The notes below the pieces were generated by a model. It was not told the DNA's origin, did no database searches, and was given only the letters and a program-made list of their open reading frames with translations. Shown in pieces: positions 19,636-30,122 of a DNA stretch of 64,000 nucleotides; within the stretch, counting starts at the first letter, position 1; every line of letters begins with the position of its first letter. The stretch comes from Linnemannia hyalina (taxonomy: Eukaryota > Mortierellomycota > Mortierellomycetes > Mortierellales > Mortierellaceae): NCBI GenBank assembly GCA_019671135.1, contig JAHRHY010000003.1, positions 868,001 to 932,000 of the forward strand, written 5' to 3'. A program made the position numbers and the translations under genes.

Positions 19636-21903
19636 ATGCAAAGATCTAACTCGACAGGAAACAAGCTCCCGTTCCTCAGGAGACCATCAACCACAGCACC
19701 CCCTCCAGTACCTTACGCTAACCCTGCAGCCACACAATTTTTGCGCCTTGGCGTCGGTATTGACCATGTCGATGTCGATCAAAGCGACGACGAAGATATT
19801 ATCTACCAGGGCATCGAGAACGGCATGGAAGGCCATGACAGTGAGGCTCTTGATACCAGCGACGAGGAGGAACGAGAGTCTGACGAGGATGAGGAGGAAG
19901 ATGAGCAAGTGGACCATGCCGATAACGACAATAATAATAATGACGACAATGCAAGCAGGAAGGGAGAGCTGTTGTTGCAACAACAAACACAACAACCTCT
20001 ACACACAGGAATTCAGGAACAGGAACAACAACAACCAGCACTTGACAACAACAATGACGACAATATTCGCATACACAAACCAAAGTCGTCCATTGACGCA
20101 ACCGCCATATCCGCACAGGCCCAGGCTTCATCAACGGTGAACGCGCCGTCCTCGTCCTCCGCTGTCCCTGCATCATCGACGGCTCCTGACCCTTCCTCGA
20201 CAACCGTGGCCACTGCTGTCCCGACCAGCCCAACAAAGGGCTCCTACCCTCCTCGATTCATCACCAAGATTGATACCCAGCTTCGGCACAAGGGTGAGAC
20301 CTCGCCTTCTTCTGACAATCCATCGCAGCCCATCTCTCCCCAACACCTTCAAGGACCCGCCTCTCCTCGCTCCCCAACCTCACCCTCGCACGCCCTCCCC
20401 AAGGGTCTGCCTGTATACCACGAAAAGTTCACGAAGGCGGCCTCGACCAAGATCCATGGCGCTAGTCCTTTGAGCAATGTCAACAATGCTGTCACCGCCA
20501 ATACCTCCTCCTCCTCCTCCAACGAAACCAAACCAACATCACCTCGCCCTCAATCCACTCATGCTCATCAGCTCTCTGAGACCATCCTCGCTCCTGGAAC
20601 CGTGGATACCCTTATTTCTACTGCTACTGCAAACACTCCTGCGCCTTATCTCCAGGTCAAGCGGTTTCCAGAACAGGTCGGATTCGCAACGATTCACAAC
20701 TGGAAGGTCCACTACAAGATCTGTTACCCAACATTCGATCCGGCCTACCGAATCAACGGCAACGGTCGTAACATTGTCCTCTTCCACGGCGCGCTCTCTA
20801 ACCTCAGCACCTGGCGCAAGGTCCAGCAGACGCTGGCCGACCGTACTGGATGCAGAGTTCTCTCCTATGACCGCGTGGGCCACGGTCTGTCAGGCAAGCC
20901 TGAAAAGTGGCCCAAGAACGCCAACCCTTACAAGAACGGAGGCGTCCTTGCCATCTGCCAGACTTTGCTCGACACTCTGGGAATGCAGAACAACTTGATC
21001 CTGATCGGAAACGGAACGGGCGGCACAGTTGCCTCGGCGATCGCACTGTCAAAGCCCATGTCTGTTCGTGGTCTGATTCTCTTGGCGCCTGCGATTCAAG
21101 ATGAATCACCACCACTTTACCTTCGTGCCTGTGTCTCCTACCCACCTCCTCTCTCATGGATCTACCGAGGACTCTATGGCGATCATGGTCCGTTGCAGCA
21201 GTACTACTACAAGCCCAAGGCGATCATGGCAGAGCCCAGTACAGTCGAGATGTACATGAAGCCCCACAAGGAAGAAGGTTTCTGGAGGGGTCTTTCCAAC
21301 GCCACTAAATACCGGAGCAGCTACAAGGTCGAGAAGCATCTTGATCGATTGACAGAGCTGTCAACCTTGGTCATGACGGGCGATGTAGACGATGTAGTTC
21401 CGACGATTGAGACCCTCCGTTTATTTGAGACGCTTCAGTCCGTGCGCAAGTTGAACGTGCCCCAGGTCCTCAAGATCATCAAGCATGCTGGACACTTGCC
21501 CCAGGAGGAGAAGCCGAGCGATGTGGTCAAGGTGATTTCGTTCTTTATCAAGAAGGTCTGTCTGGGCTCGCTCTCGCGTGAGCGGTCGCTCGGTCGTAGG
21601 ATGTCGGGGGGTGTGCAGAGATCGTCGTCAAAAAAGTCTGTCAATGCGGCGACGGCGGAGGCTAATAACCAGGCCATCACCGACGCTAATACTCAAGCCA
21701 ATGCCCAAGGCGCTCGACCCCCCGCTGGACCTGGACCTGCTGTAGGGCCAAGTGGAGCAGCAGAAGGTAGACCACACCCTGACCAAGGACCCCGACCCAA
21801 CATGGCGCCTCCGGTGAGCGCTGACCTCTCTGTACGCGGTCCATCTGCCATCACAGTCAATCCAGCACTTGGGTATGCCAGCCAAGCTATCAAGACCCAC
21901 TAG
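19636..21903 (+). CDS. Alpha/beta-hydrolase-fold protein lacking the nucleophile serine
   Basis: Single exon of 755 aa. Residues 1 to about 345 are disordered, with an acidic stretch (DEDEEEDEQ), Asn and Gln runs and Ser/Pro-rich sequence. The alpha/beta-hydrolase domain covers about 345-640: oxyanion region LFHGALSNLSTWR, then LSYDRVGHGLSGKP, the nucleophile-elbow region LIGNGTGGTVASA, the acid VMTGDVDDVVPT (Asp583 or Asp585) and the histidine HAGHLPQEE (His620). At the elbow the usual G-x-S-x-G reads G-N-G-T-G, so Gly460 stands where serine should be. By family knowledge this would abolish hydrolase activity unless a nearby residue takes over. The C-terminal 110 residues are basic then Pro/Ala-rich. 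A scaffold, binding or regulatory role is inferred. The overall fold resembles epoxide hydrolase or serine hydrolase groups. Confidence 0.8.
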   Translation: MQRSNSTGNKLPFLRRPSTTAPPPVPYANPAATQFLRLGVGIDHVDVDQSDDEDIIYQGIENGMEGHDSEALDTSDEEERESDEDEEEDEQVDHADNDNNNNDDNASRKGELLLQQQTQQPLHTGIQEQEQQQPALDNNNDDNIRIHKPKSSIDATAISAQAQASSTVNAPSSSSAVPASSTAPDPSSTTVATAVPTSPTKGSYPPRFITKIDTQLRHKGETSPSSDNPSQPISPQHLQGPASPRSPTSPSHALPKGLPVYHEKFTKAASTKIHGASPLSNVNNAVTANTSSSSSNETKPTSPRPQSTHAHQLSETILAPGTVDTLISTATANTPAPYLQVKRFPEQVGFATIHNWKVHYKICYPTFDPAYRINGNGRNIVLFHGALSNLSTWRKVQQTLADRTGCRVLSYDRVGHGLSGKPEKWPKNANPYKNGGVLAICQTLLDTLGMQNNLILIGNGTGGTVASAIALSKPMSVRGLILLAPAIQDESPPLYLRACVSYPPPLSWIYRGLYGDHGPLQQYYYKPKAIMAEPSTVEMYMKPHKEEGFWRGLSNATKYRSSYKVEKHLDRLTELSTLVMTGDVDDVVPTIETLRLFETLQSVRKLNVPQVLKIIKHAGHLPQEEKPSDVVKVISFFIKKVCLGSLSRERSLGRRMSGGVQRSSSKKSVNAATAEANNQAITDANTQANAQGARPPAGPGPAVGPSGAAEGRPHPDQGPRPNMAPPVSADLSVRGPSAITVNPALGYASQAIKTH

Positions 21904-22319
21904 AACATCATATCTGCGACGCAATAATAATAATGAATAGCGGCCATTCTTTTACTTGACTAATGCATGTAATGATGGCCTGCTAAACTGTGCCTCCGGT
22001 TGTAGGACCAACAGCCCAGGGTCTTGGCTGAAGGAGGCGATGTTAGTGGAAGAGGAAGGAGGAAGGAGTCGAAGAACAAAAGAACGAAAAGAAGGAAGAC
22101 GGGAAGGGCGGGAAGTGTGCCGGCCACAATTTTGCAATGACGTTTTGGTGCACACCTTTGAAAAAAAAAAAGACTTTGGCCAATGGCAGTCAAGAGGTTG
22201 TTGCTCTCGACCTGCTCATACAAGCAATATAAATGCTTTTGTCGTCGTTATATTTTTGTAGTTTTCTTCGTTTTTCCCCAATTCACCCTTTCCCCACAAA
22301 CACACCATCGACATCACCC
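21904..22319. promoter_or_regulatory. Intergenic region upstream of LIM gene
   Basis: It holds the 3' end of the hydrolase-fold gene (AATAATAATAATGAAT near 21923) and a T/C-rich leader from about 22230 to the ATG at 22320. No other gene was seen. Confidence 0.4.
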
Positions 22320-24798
22320 ATGCCTCCTCGCTTCGTCACACCCGCTGCACCAAAGTGCCCCCGCTGCACAAAGTCCGTCTACAGCGTATGTCTCTTTTTT
22401 CTCGCTTCTCTTCGCTCGAAAGCGCGTTTCTCTCACTCTTTCTTGGTGCCATTTATAAACGACCTTCTTTTTTCACACCCAGCAATTGCATGACTAACGC
22501 TGGCAACCATCTCCTTTCTCTCCTTTCATTCCTTCCTTTAGGCGGAACAAATCATCGGACCCAACGGTGCAGCATGGCACAAGGCAGTATGTGAACCTTC
22601 AGGAAATATTACCTACACTGACACGGTCGAACAAACGCCTATCACGTCAACGGACGTGAAGAAAAGAAAAGAAAAATTCTCCTACTCACTCCCCATCGTT
22701 ATCGTCGATTGTCTTGCCTTTTCCAATAGTGCTTCACTTGCCGCGAATGTAACCGACGACTGGACTCCAACATTCTCGCAGAGCACGAAGGCGAGGTAAG
22801 ATGACTCCTCTTGTTCTCTCCTCTCACGTTTTATCTTTCTTTTGTCAACTGTACGAGAAAAGGCAGAAGGAGGATGATAGAGGGATGACGATATTAACAC
22901 TAACGCACCAATTTTTTCTTTTGTCACGCCGTTTGTGTGTCATCGATGGTGGTTGATAGGCATTCTGCAAGACTTGCCACAAGAAGATGTGGGGTCCTAC
23001 AGGATACGGATATGGCGGTGGACTTTTGGTTCGCGAGGATCCCGAGAGTCAGTTCAAGCAGAGCATCGGTCGCCCTCCAAACAGCACCGGCAGCCAAAAC
23101 AACGATAACGATAACACCAACACCAACAGCGGTTCATATGCCACGCTCGATGAAGTGGCCTACAACAACACTGGCGGAAGCAACCGGTCGGCTGGTCGAG
23201 GACACAACGACAGCAATAGCAATAGTGGTGAGACAGAGGAAGAGAGACGCGAGCGACTCACACCCGTCAACGCAACTCTCAAGAAGAGGAACTCGCTTGA
23301 AATGATCCGGGACCAGGCCGAGGCCTCCCGCAGAGCTTACGATGAGGCTCACAACCAACGAATTGCCAGCAAGTATGGCAAGGTCACTGCCAACTCGACA
23401 GGAGGTTCGACAGCCAGTGCTGGTAGCCGGTCTGACCTTCACCTCGGCGGAAGCAACAGTCACCTGCATGCGCAGTCTGGATACATCTCTGCGGGATCTG
23501 ACACCTCATCTGCCTTTGGATCGACCAAGGCCACTACTTCTTCCCCTGCTCCATCGTTCTCATCCATCTCCTCGACCACATCCAGCCAGCCTGCCACAAA
23601 GTCTTTGTTCTTGAACCAATCTTACAGGACCACCTCTTCAGCCTCGACTGCCAGCTATCAGGATGCAGAGTCGGACTATGCTAAAAGTCGCCAGGCTTTG
23701 AACTTCCAGACTGGTGCACCTGCTCCCGTCTCTTCTGGACCTCCTTCGCTCCCCAAGAGAGCTCCTGAGCCTGTCATGGAATCCATTAGGGAACCTACAC
23801 CCACCCAACAGTACCAGGACGAGCAACGTGCTGCTGATGATGACTTTGAGGACTACATGCCTATCCGTGTTGTTGCCCGCAAGGAGGAGCCCGCCCCTGC
23901 TCCTGCTCCGACAGCAGCGTCCGCAGTCGAGGAGGATGAATGGGACGCAGCACCTGCCCAGAAGCAGCCTGAGCAGCCCATTTATCGTTCCCAGTACTTG
24001 AGACAGCAGGACAAACGTGAACATGAGCAACGCGAACAAGCACAGCGTGAACAGGAATACCTTGACCGAGCACGCGCCGCCTCATCAGCAGTTCCTGCAC
24101 AAGTGTCGTCCTCGTCGGCGTCCTCTGTCTCTTCGACTCCTACGTCTTCAGCTCGTCTTAACCGCCTCATCAACGAGACGGACAAGTTGACCTTGAACGA
24201 TCAGGAGCAACGTCATGCCCAGCCTGCTTCTTCTGCGGCTGCTGGTAGTAATGTTGACGAGTGGGACGAGGATCCTACCCCCACCATGCCCTCCAAGCCC
24301 CAGAACTTAAGCTACTCTGCTGCGCGCAATGTGTCTCCTGCCGCTACTCGTACCTGGACACCCACTGCCAACACTGCGTCCGAGACTACCTCCCAGCCTA
24401 GCAGCACCAATCACTCGCGGATATCCTCTGCCGAACTCAACAACCCCACCGCCACCAGCCCTGTGAGCAGCCAGCCTACGCTGACACCCAAGACCAGCTA
24501 CTACCGATCGGGAGGACTCATGACGCCAAAGAAGATGACTACGTCGTTTGGCGGTGGAGGAGATATCTGCCCACGCTGCCAAAAAACCGTCTACCATGCC
24601 GAGTCGGCCCTTGCCCCTGGCGGAGCCAAGTACCACAAATTGTGTCTGCGCTGTGTTGAGTGCTCCAAGTCGCTGGATTCGACCAACATGACGGACCGTC
24701 AGGGCACACCCTACTGCAAGACTTGTTATTCGAAGTCTTGGGGCGCTAAAGGGTATGGGTACAATAGTGGTGCCTCTGGGCTCCACACCGAGGTGTGA
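22320..24798 (+). CDS. Protein with a LIM domain at each end
   Basis: Four exons (22320-22385, 22542-22586, 22730-22795, 22960-24798) join in phase, giving 671 aa. The first LIM domain, residues about 11-65, is split over all four exons, including a 45-nt exon: CPRCTKSVYS, WHKACFTCREC, AFCKTCHKKMWG, then a Gly/Tyr stretch GYGYGGG typical of CRP-type LIM proteins. The second LIM is at the C terminus: CPRCQKTVYHAES, YHKLCLRCVEC, PYCKTCYSKSWG and again GYGYN. All zinc ligands are present. About 530 residues of Ser/Thr/Gln-rich linker separate them, with DEWD-type acidic motifs (EEDEWDAAP, VDEWDEDP) and a Glu/Arg/Gln stretch that may be a coiled coil. CRP-like proteins bind actin or scaffold signalling complexes; a cytoskeletal role is inferred. 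The unusual feature is the long linker between two similar LIM domains. Confidence 0.88.
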
Positions 24799-24969
24799 AC
24801 GCGTCCTTTTCGCAGTTTTTGCTTGAGAGTCGCTAGTTAGCACAGAGCGTGCATGAACAAAAAAAATACAAAAAACTACAATCACGATTGTTGAAACAGT
24901 GTTTATATGATGAGATATTGGATTTGCTCCGCAGGATCAAAAGATGGAGAAAGAGGGAAAGAGCGTGGA

Positions 24970-27113
24970 TCAAACGACGTTGAACTTGATGGACTGGGCC
25001 TCAGGCCGCATCGCATTCACCGTCAACGTAAAACTACCCTTCTCAACCCGCTTCCTCAAATTCCTGCCATGATACGCCAACGCCGACCGACGGATCCGGA
25101 ACTTGACGTCCTTGGACTCCCCGGCGTCCAGGGACACCTTCTCGAATCCGCGGAGCATGTATGCCTCGGGCATGATGTCAGACCGGTAGTCTTGGGTTAT
25201 GTACCAGAAGACTGTTTCTTTGACGGGTCGGGTGGATGTGTTTTTAAGGCGGATTGTTGCACTGATGCTGGCGGGTGGTAAGCCGGAGGGGTGTTTTCGG
25301 AGGCGTGTTGTTGTTGTATCGCGTTTTTGGTGATGGTGATGATGGCTTTCCTTGAGGACCTGGGCGGCGTTGCTGCTGTCGTCGTCGTCCATTTGTATCT
25401 CCTCGATAGCCTCTGCCTCCTCGCCATCATCATTCTCATCCCCCACAGCTTCCTTACCCTCCTCCAAAAGATCACCCGGGTCACCAACATCCTTCTTCTC
25501 GTACGTCGTAGTATGCAACTCGGGGTGATTCAACCTCAACCCGGAATACTCGATCGTGGAATACGACAACCCCGCGCCAAAGGGGAACAAGGGCTTGTAA
25601 GGATCAATCCCGGACCGATAATAATTTGCACCCATGTCACTGGGCCCTCGTGGGTATGTTATAGGCAAGCGCCCTGAAGGGTTGACAGTTCCGCTCAGCA
25701 CCTCGGCGATCGGGTGCCCGCCCCAGGGACCTGGGAGGTATGCCATGACGATGGCGTCGACATGGTCTGGGAGCCATTGTAAAGTCCGAGGACGGCCTTC
25801 GACGAGAACGAGGATGATTTTTGTGTTGGACCCGCGGACGCGTTGGGAGATGTTGAGGATCAGTTGCAGTTGGCCCCCGGGCAGGTCGAGGGTGTCGATA
25901 TTGCCGACTATCTCTGCGTAGGGTTTCTCGCCGAGACAGAGGACCACCGTGTCCGCTTCTGTGGCTGCTTGGAGGTATGAGCCGTGCTCTCCTTCTTCGA
26001 TCGAGTTTCCGTCAAAGTCGACGCTGGGCGCGTAAGAGACGGAACGAGATCCGAATTCGTGGCGGAGCCCTTCGAGGATAGTCTCGCCACGGTTCTGGTA
26101 CCATTCATCCTTCTCTGCCCCCTGCCACTTGATCGACCAACCACCCGACAGCGCACGGATAGAATTTGCAGCTGGCCCCGTCACAAATATCTTCCCATTC
26201 GCCTTCTTGGACAAGGGCAAGACCCCCTCCTCATTCTTGAGTACAGTAACACTCTCCCTCACAGCCTCCTTTGCAGCTTCAATATCTTGCTGACTCCCCA
26301 CAAGGGGCAACAACGCCGGATCACTCAACGGCTGTTCAAACAGCCCTACATCCTTCTTGAGCTGCAAAACCTTGGCCACACTCTCCACCAACCTCTCTCT
26401 ATCCAATCGCCCCTCCTGAACCAGCGTCACCGCATCCTTTGCAAAACTCTCCGACTCTGGGACCATCACCATATCTACAGACGTCTGCCTCAAACACTGT
26501 GCCGTCGCGTCCTTCAAACTGGGCACACTCCGGTGTTCAGTAAAGAGCCGATCCACTTCAGCCCAGTCGGTGACAAGCATACCTTCGAACCCCAACCGGT
26601 TACGGAGAAGTTCGGTGAGGTAGAAGTGTGACCCGACGACGGGTTGACCATTGACGTCGATGTAAGTTTCCATGGCCGTTGCGACGCCGGCGTCGATTGC
26701 GGCCTGGAAAGGGGGGACGAAGTAGTCCATCAGGTAGTTATCCGGGATCCACGCCGACGACCTTTGTTACAAAAATTAACAGGACGAAGAGAGAAAAAGA
26801 AAAAAAAAATTCGTTAAGCATTCGTTGTAGTTCTTATACGAGAGTGTGTCGAATCATAGTTTGGGGCGGCTGGATAACAAAAACAGGAGAGGAGGGGGAC
26901 GCTTACTTGTCTTGTCCGTTGCGGGAGCCAGAGTATCCGATAAAGTGCTTCATACAAGCCGCGACGCGTGTACGGTCCTTCTTGTAGTTGCCCTGTAGAC
27001 CCTTGATCACCGCACTTCCCATCACCGACGCCACATGCGGATCTATTTTTTTTATCATGAGAGCAATACAGAACATGGATACGTTAGTACCTGAGTTACA
27101 GATTAATCAATGT

Positions 27114-27150
<37 letters not shown>

Positions 27151-28740
27151 ATCAATCATGGCACATAATAACCTCCATTCAAAACACACGGTAAAGACAT
27201 ACCTTCGCCAAAACTCTCATAGACACGGGGCCACAATTTATGGACAGCAACATCCAAAATAGGCGCAAACACCCAAGGGATCCCTGCCGCACGAGTATCT
27301 TTGGCAGTGATCCGTCCAGCCTCATAGGCGTGGGTGGTATTGAACGTTGCGGCGAGTCCGATTTGTTGCGGGAACATTATCGCTCCGTCCACGTAGTTTG
27401 CGCCATGCACTGAGTCCAGTCTACCGAAATGCAGATTGGTGAGAGAGAAAAAAAGAAAGAAAAGGGGGAGGAGGATGTAAGGTCAGCAATATGGAAGGAA
27501 CAGGGGGAACTGTGAGCGACTGGGGGAAGGTACTATATCAGTGTATATGCACGATGGTCTTGGGGTTGTGTTTTGGATTGTCACTTTACCCATAAATCAT
27601 CGGGATACCCTTGCCAGTTGATAAGGCGACCTTTTGGATTGCATCTGTAAGTGTATATTCATGCATGTCATGCAAATGCGGAAATGAGCATTTACGAAGT
27701 ACGAGGTACAAAGTAGTTCCCAGGGTTAGTACTGCATGCACATTCAGAAAATCACTCAATGGCAGAAAGAATGCATTGGCACGTTGGCACACTGGCGTTA
27801 TGATTTTCTCACGGCCAGAAATGAATAAAAGTGAGAGTGGGTAAAAGAAAGAATAAACTTGCCTACAATCTTTGCGAACCGTTTAGCAGAGTACGCCAGG
27901 TACTTGCCGCCATGGCTATTAATTTAGATCAGAGCAAGAGAAGGGGCTGTCAGTTAAAAGGTAACAAAGTACCGCCAGCTGGTTGCTACATCGCCATGAA
28001 AATTTTGAAACCCAGTTCAAATTCACAACATTCCTCAACCATCCGTCGGTAGACATCCTCAGTTCTTTCCCACCCTCTCTCCTGAAGCATCATTCGTGAC
28101 TAGTCTCGCTATCACCTTTTTGTCACTACCCAAAGAAACACACACGACAAAGGACTTACTTGGTAGGAGTATCCAAGAAACTACCAACACCCCACTCCCC
28201 AATCCAATACTCAGCCTTGCCCAAATCCAACTCGCCACTCTTATCCAACAACATCCCAATCTGAATCTGCGTCATCTGGCCCGCCAACTCCCTCAACGTC
28301 AACGACTCTGCAAGCTTCTGAATATCAGCATCCACCTGTGTCGTGGGGCCCGGTGGATCGTAGTCTTCAGAAAGCGCGGCAGAACTAGAGAGGGTCTCCA
28401 TGGCTGGGTCGTAGGTTCGGTAGGTTGCCTGTGGGGTGCGACCGTTGTAGGAGTCTTGGTCGATGAGTTGGGTGTCGGGTGTTGGTTGTTGTTGCGGGTT
28501 ATAGTCTGGAGCGTCTTGGGCTGCCATGATAGCTTGCTGTTGTTGCTGTTGGTCGTTGTTGAGGGAGGAAGCGAGGTTGTCGGGTGCAGGAACGACGCCA
28601 ATGGGTGCGGGTGTGACTGCCATGGTTTGGAGGAGGAGGGTTGTCGAGAGCAAAAGGATTAGTGAGCGCGCCACGACGCGTCGACTGTAGTGCAGGTGGT
28701 GTTCTACTTTGCGCGGCTTTGAATGGGGAGTTCCATCCAT
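24970..28740 (-). CDS. Membrane-anchored GH3 beta-glucosidase
   Basis: Six exons in phase: 28740-28160, 27915-27863, 27644-27590, 27420-27203, 27042-26907 and 26761-24970, giving 944 aa. The second intron uses a GC donor (GTAG then GCAAGT). The N terminus has a basic cytosolic part and one hydrophobic anchor (SLILLLSTTLLLQTMA), so it is likely a type II membrane protein or has a late signal peptide. A disordered Gln-rich stretch follows. The GH3 domain shows QMTQIQIGML, WGVGSFLDT, GIPMIYGLDSVHGANYV, KHFIGYSGSRNGQDK and the nucleophile region GFEGMLVTDWAEVDRL, then the C-terminal sandwich domain (GGWSIKWQGAEKDEW, LPGPWGGHPIAEVLSG, GRLPITYPRG). The fibronectin-III-like domain at the end has an acidic and His-rich insertion (EEAEAIEEIQMDDDD, then HHHHH). 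It hydrolyses beta-glucosides, probably at the cell surface or in the vacuole; the substrate is not determinable here. Confidence 0.88.
27115..27148. repeat. Poly-A tract inside an intron
   Basis: A run of 34 A (poly-T in the sense direction) lies in the intron between exons 4 and 5 of the GH3 gene, close to the 5' splice side of the acceptor. Confidence 0.85.
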
Positions 28741-29367
28741 GGCTGATAACACTGCGGGAAGAGGAGTGTGGACAGTGGTGAGGAGTAAAAGTGAAAGGTG
28801 AAGAGAAGAGAAGAAAGAAGACACGAAAAAGGTGGGAAAGGCAGGTATTTTACTTCCTTTCACGACTCGCACCCCTTCTTTTCACTCCCTGATGGATTAC
28901 TCCAATCTTTGAGACGGGAACCCTTGTCTCTTGCACTCCTCTCTTCCCCCTTTTTTAATTATCTCCTTTACAAAATGTGTCAACGACGATATCATTGCAC
29001 TAAAGGCCGAAGGGGACAAAATGGCACTAGAGAAAGAGGGAATGGAGTGAGGTAGAAAAGAGAAGGCGTTTGTGTCCCGACCCTGGTTATTTTTTTGTTC
29101 TACCCATCCAAACCACTAACACTAATCCTCCTTCTCTGATGACGGCGATACCAATGAAGAATGGGACTTTTGAGTGGGATGCAATGTTCTTTTTATTATT
29201 TACATAAGATACAATACGAGGAGAGGAAAGAGAGACCATTCTCCTTCCATTTCCTCACTTCACTTCTTTTCACCCTCTTGTTCTCCTGAAAGGCAAGTCC
29301 AAAGGTAATATTTTGAAATCACCTCCGAGCCCATCCCCTCATATTCTATTCAAAAAGCACCAATGGT
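28741..29367. promoter_or_regulatory. Promoter of the GH3 gene and 3' region of the next gene
   Basis: The complement of 28760-28960 is CT-rich, fitting a leader for the GH3 gene. The rest is the downstream region of the four-TM gene ending at 29368. No other gene was seen. Confidence 0.35.
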
Positions 29368-30122
29368 TTATCCGATGTGCTGGTAGGGGTGAGTTTTCTG
29401 GTACTGAGGGTGGGGCACAGCCTGCTGCATGGCAGGCTGGGGCTGAGGCTGCAAGAAAGCATAGCCCTGGCCATAGGTGTAAGTCAACCCATTCTTGCGA
29501 TGCTTAACCTCACTCGTGTACGAGCTCGCGACCGACCCACCAACAATCATCAAAAACAGTTGTACACTCGTACAAACGCCAACAATAATCATGGTCGTCC
29601 TATAGCAGGATCCGACATCATCAGCCAGATCCGTGGCAGAGTAAGGGGTATCGCCAGCGTACTTGGGGTTATCCCCGAGAATGGCAATCTGGCAGAGAGC
29701 CTTGACATCGTCTTGTTCACGGGTAGCGAGGAGGACGATCCCGAGGACAGAGAGGATGGTGATCAGGATGGTGGCGATCCACCAGAGGACGGAGAAGTTC
29801 TTGGCGACGGCGTATTTCTTGATGAGGACTGCGAACATGCCGGACACGCCCAGGAGGATGTAGACGCCTCCCAGGATGTATGATGCCCACTTTGTCGTAG
29901 AGTCTATTGTACGGTAGATAGAGAGAGTAATATGAGTTTCATTGTTACTGCAATGAACATCCAAGGAGCAAAACGAAGAAGAGGTTCGTTACCTGTCATG
30001 CCAGAGCGGACAAAGCTCCAGATAGTCCCGCCTCCAAAGGCGAGGGCAAAGAGGGAGACAATAAAGACCGCAACGCGGTATGGGATGCAGCAGCAGCAGT
30101 AGTTACGATGTGTGGGCGACAT
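29368..30122 (-). CDS. Four-TM (tetraspan) membrane protein
   Basis: Two exons, 30122-29993 and 29903-29368, join in phase to give 221 aa. The N terminus has a four-cysteine cluster (NYCCCCIPYR) beside the first helix, a likely palmitoylation site. Four hydrophobic segments follow: VAVFIVSLFALAFGGGTIW, ASYILGGVYILLGVSGMFAV, NFSVLWWIATILITILSVLG and TTMIIVGVCTSVQLFLMIVG. A loop of about 45 residues with two cysteines lies between helices 3 and 4, and an SVASSYTSEVKHR stretch leads to a Gln/Pro/Tyr-rich tail. The topology is like tetraspan or MARVEL-type proteins of the plasma membrane. A true tetraspanin CCG motif is not seen. Function unknown. Confidence 0.75.

Noticed and set aside
25984..26631. 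Plus-strand ORF of 215 aa
   Set aside because: Antisense of the GH3 catalytic and C-terminal sandwich domains, which match the family on the minus strand.
27115..27148. Poly-A tract as a retrotransposon tail
   Set aside because: It lies inside an intron and no retroelement sequence or target-site duplication was seen next to it.
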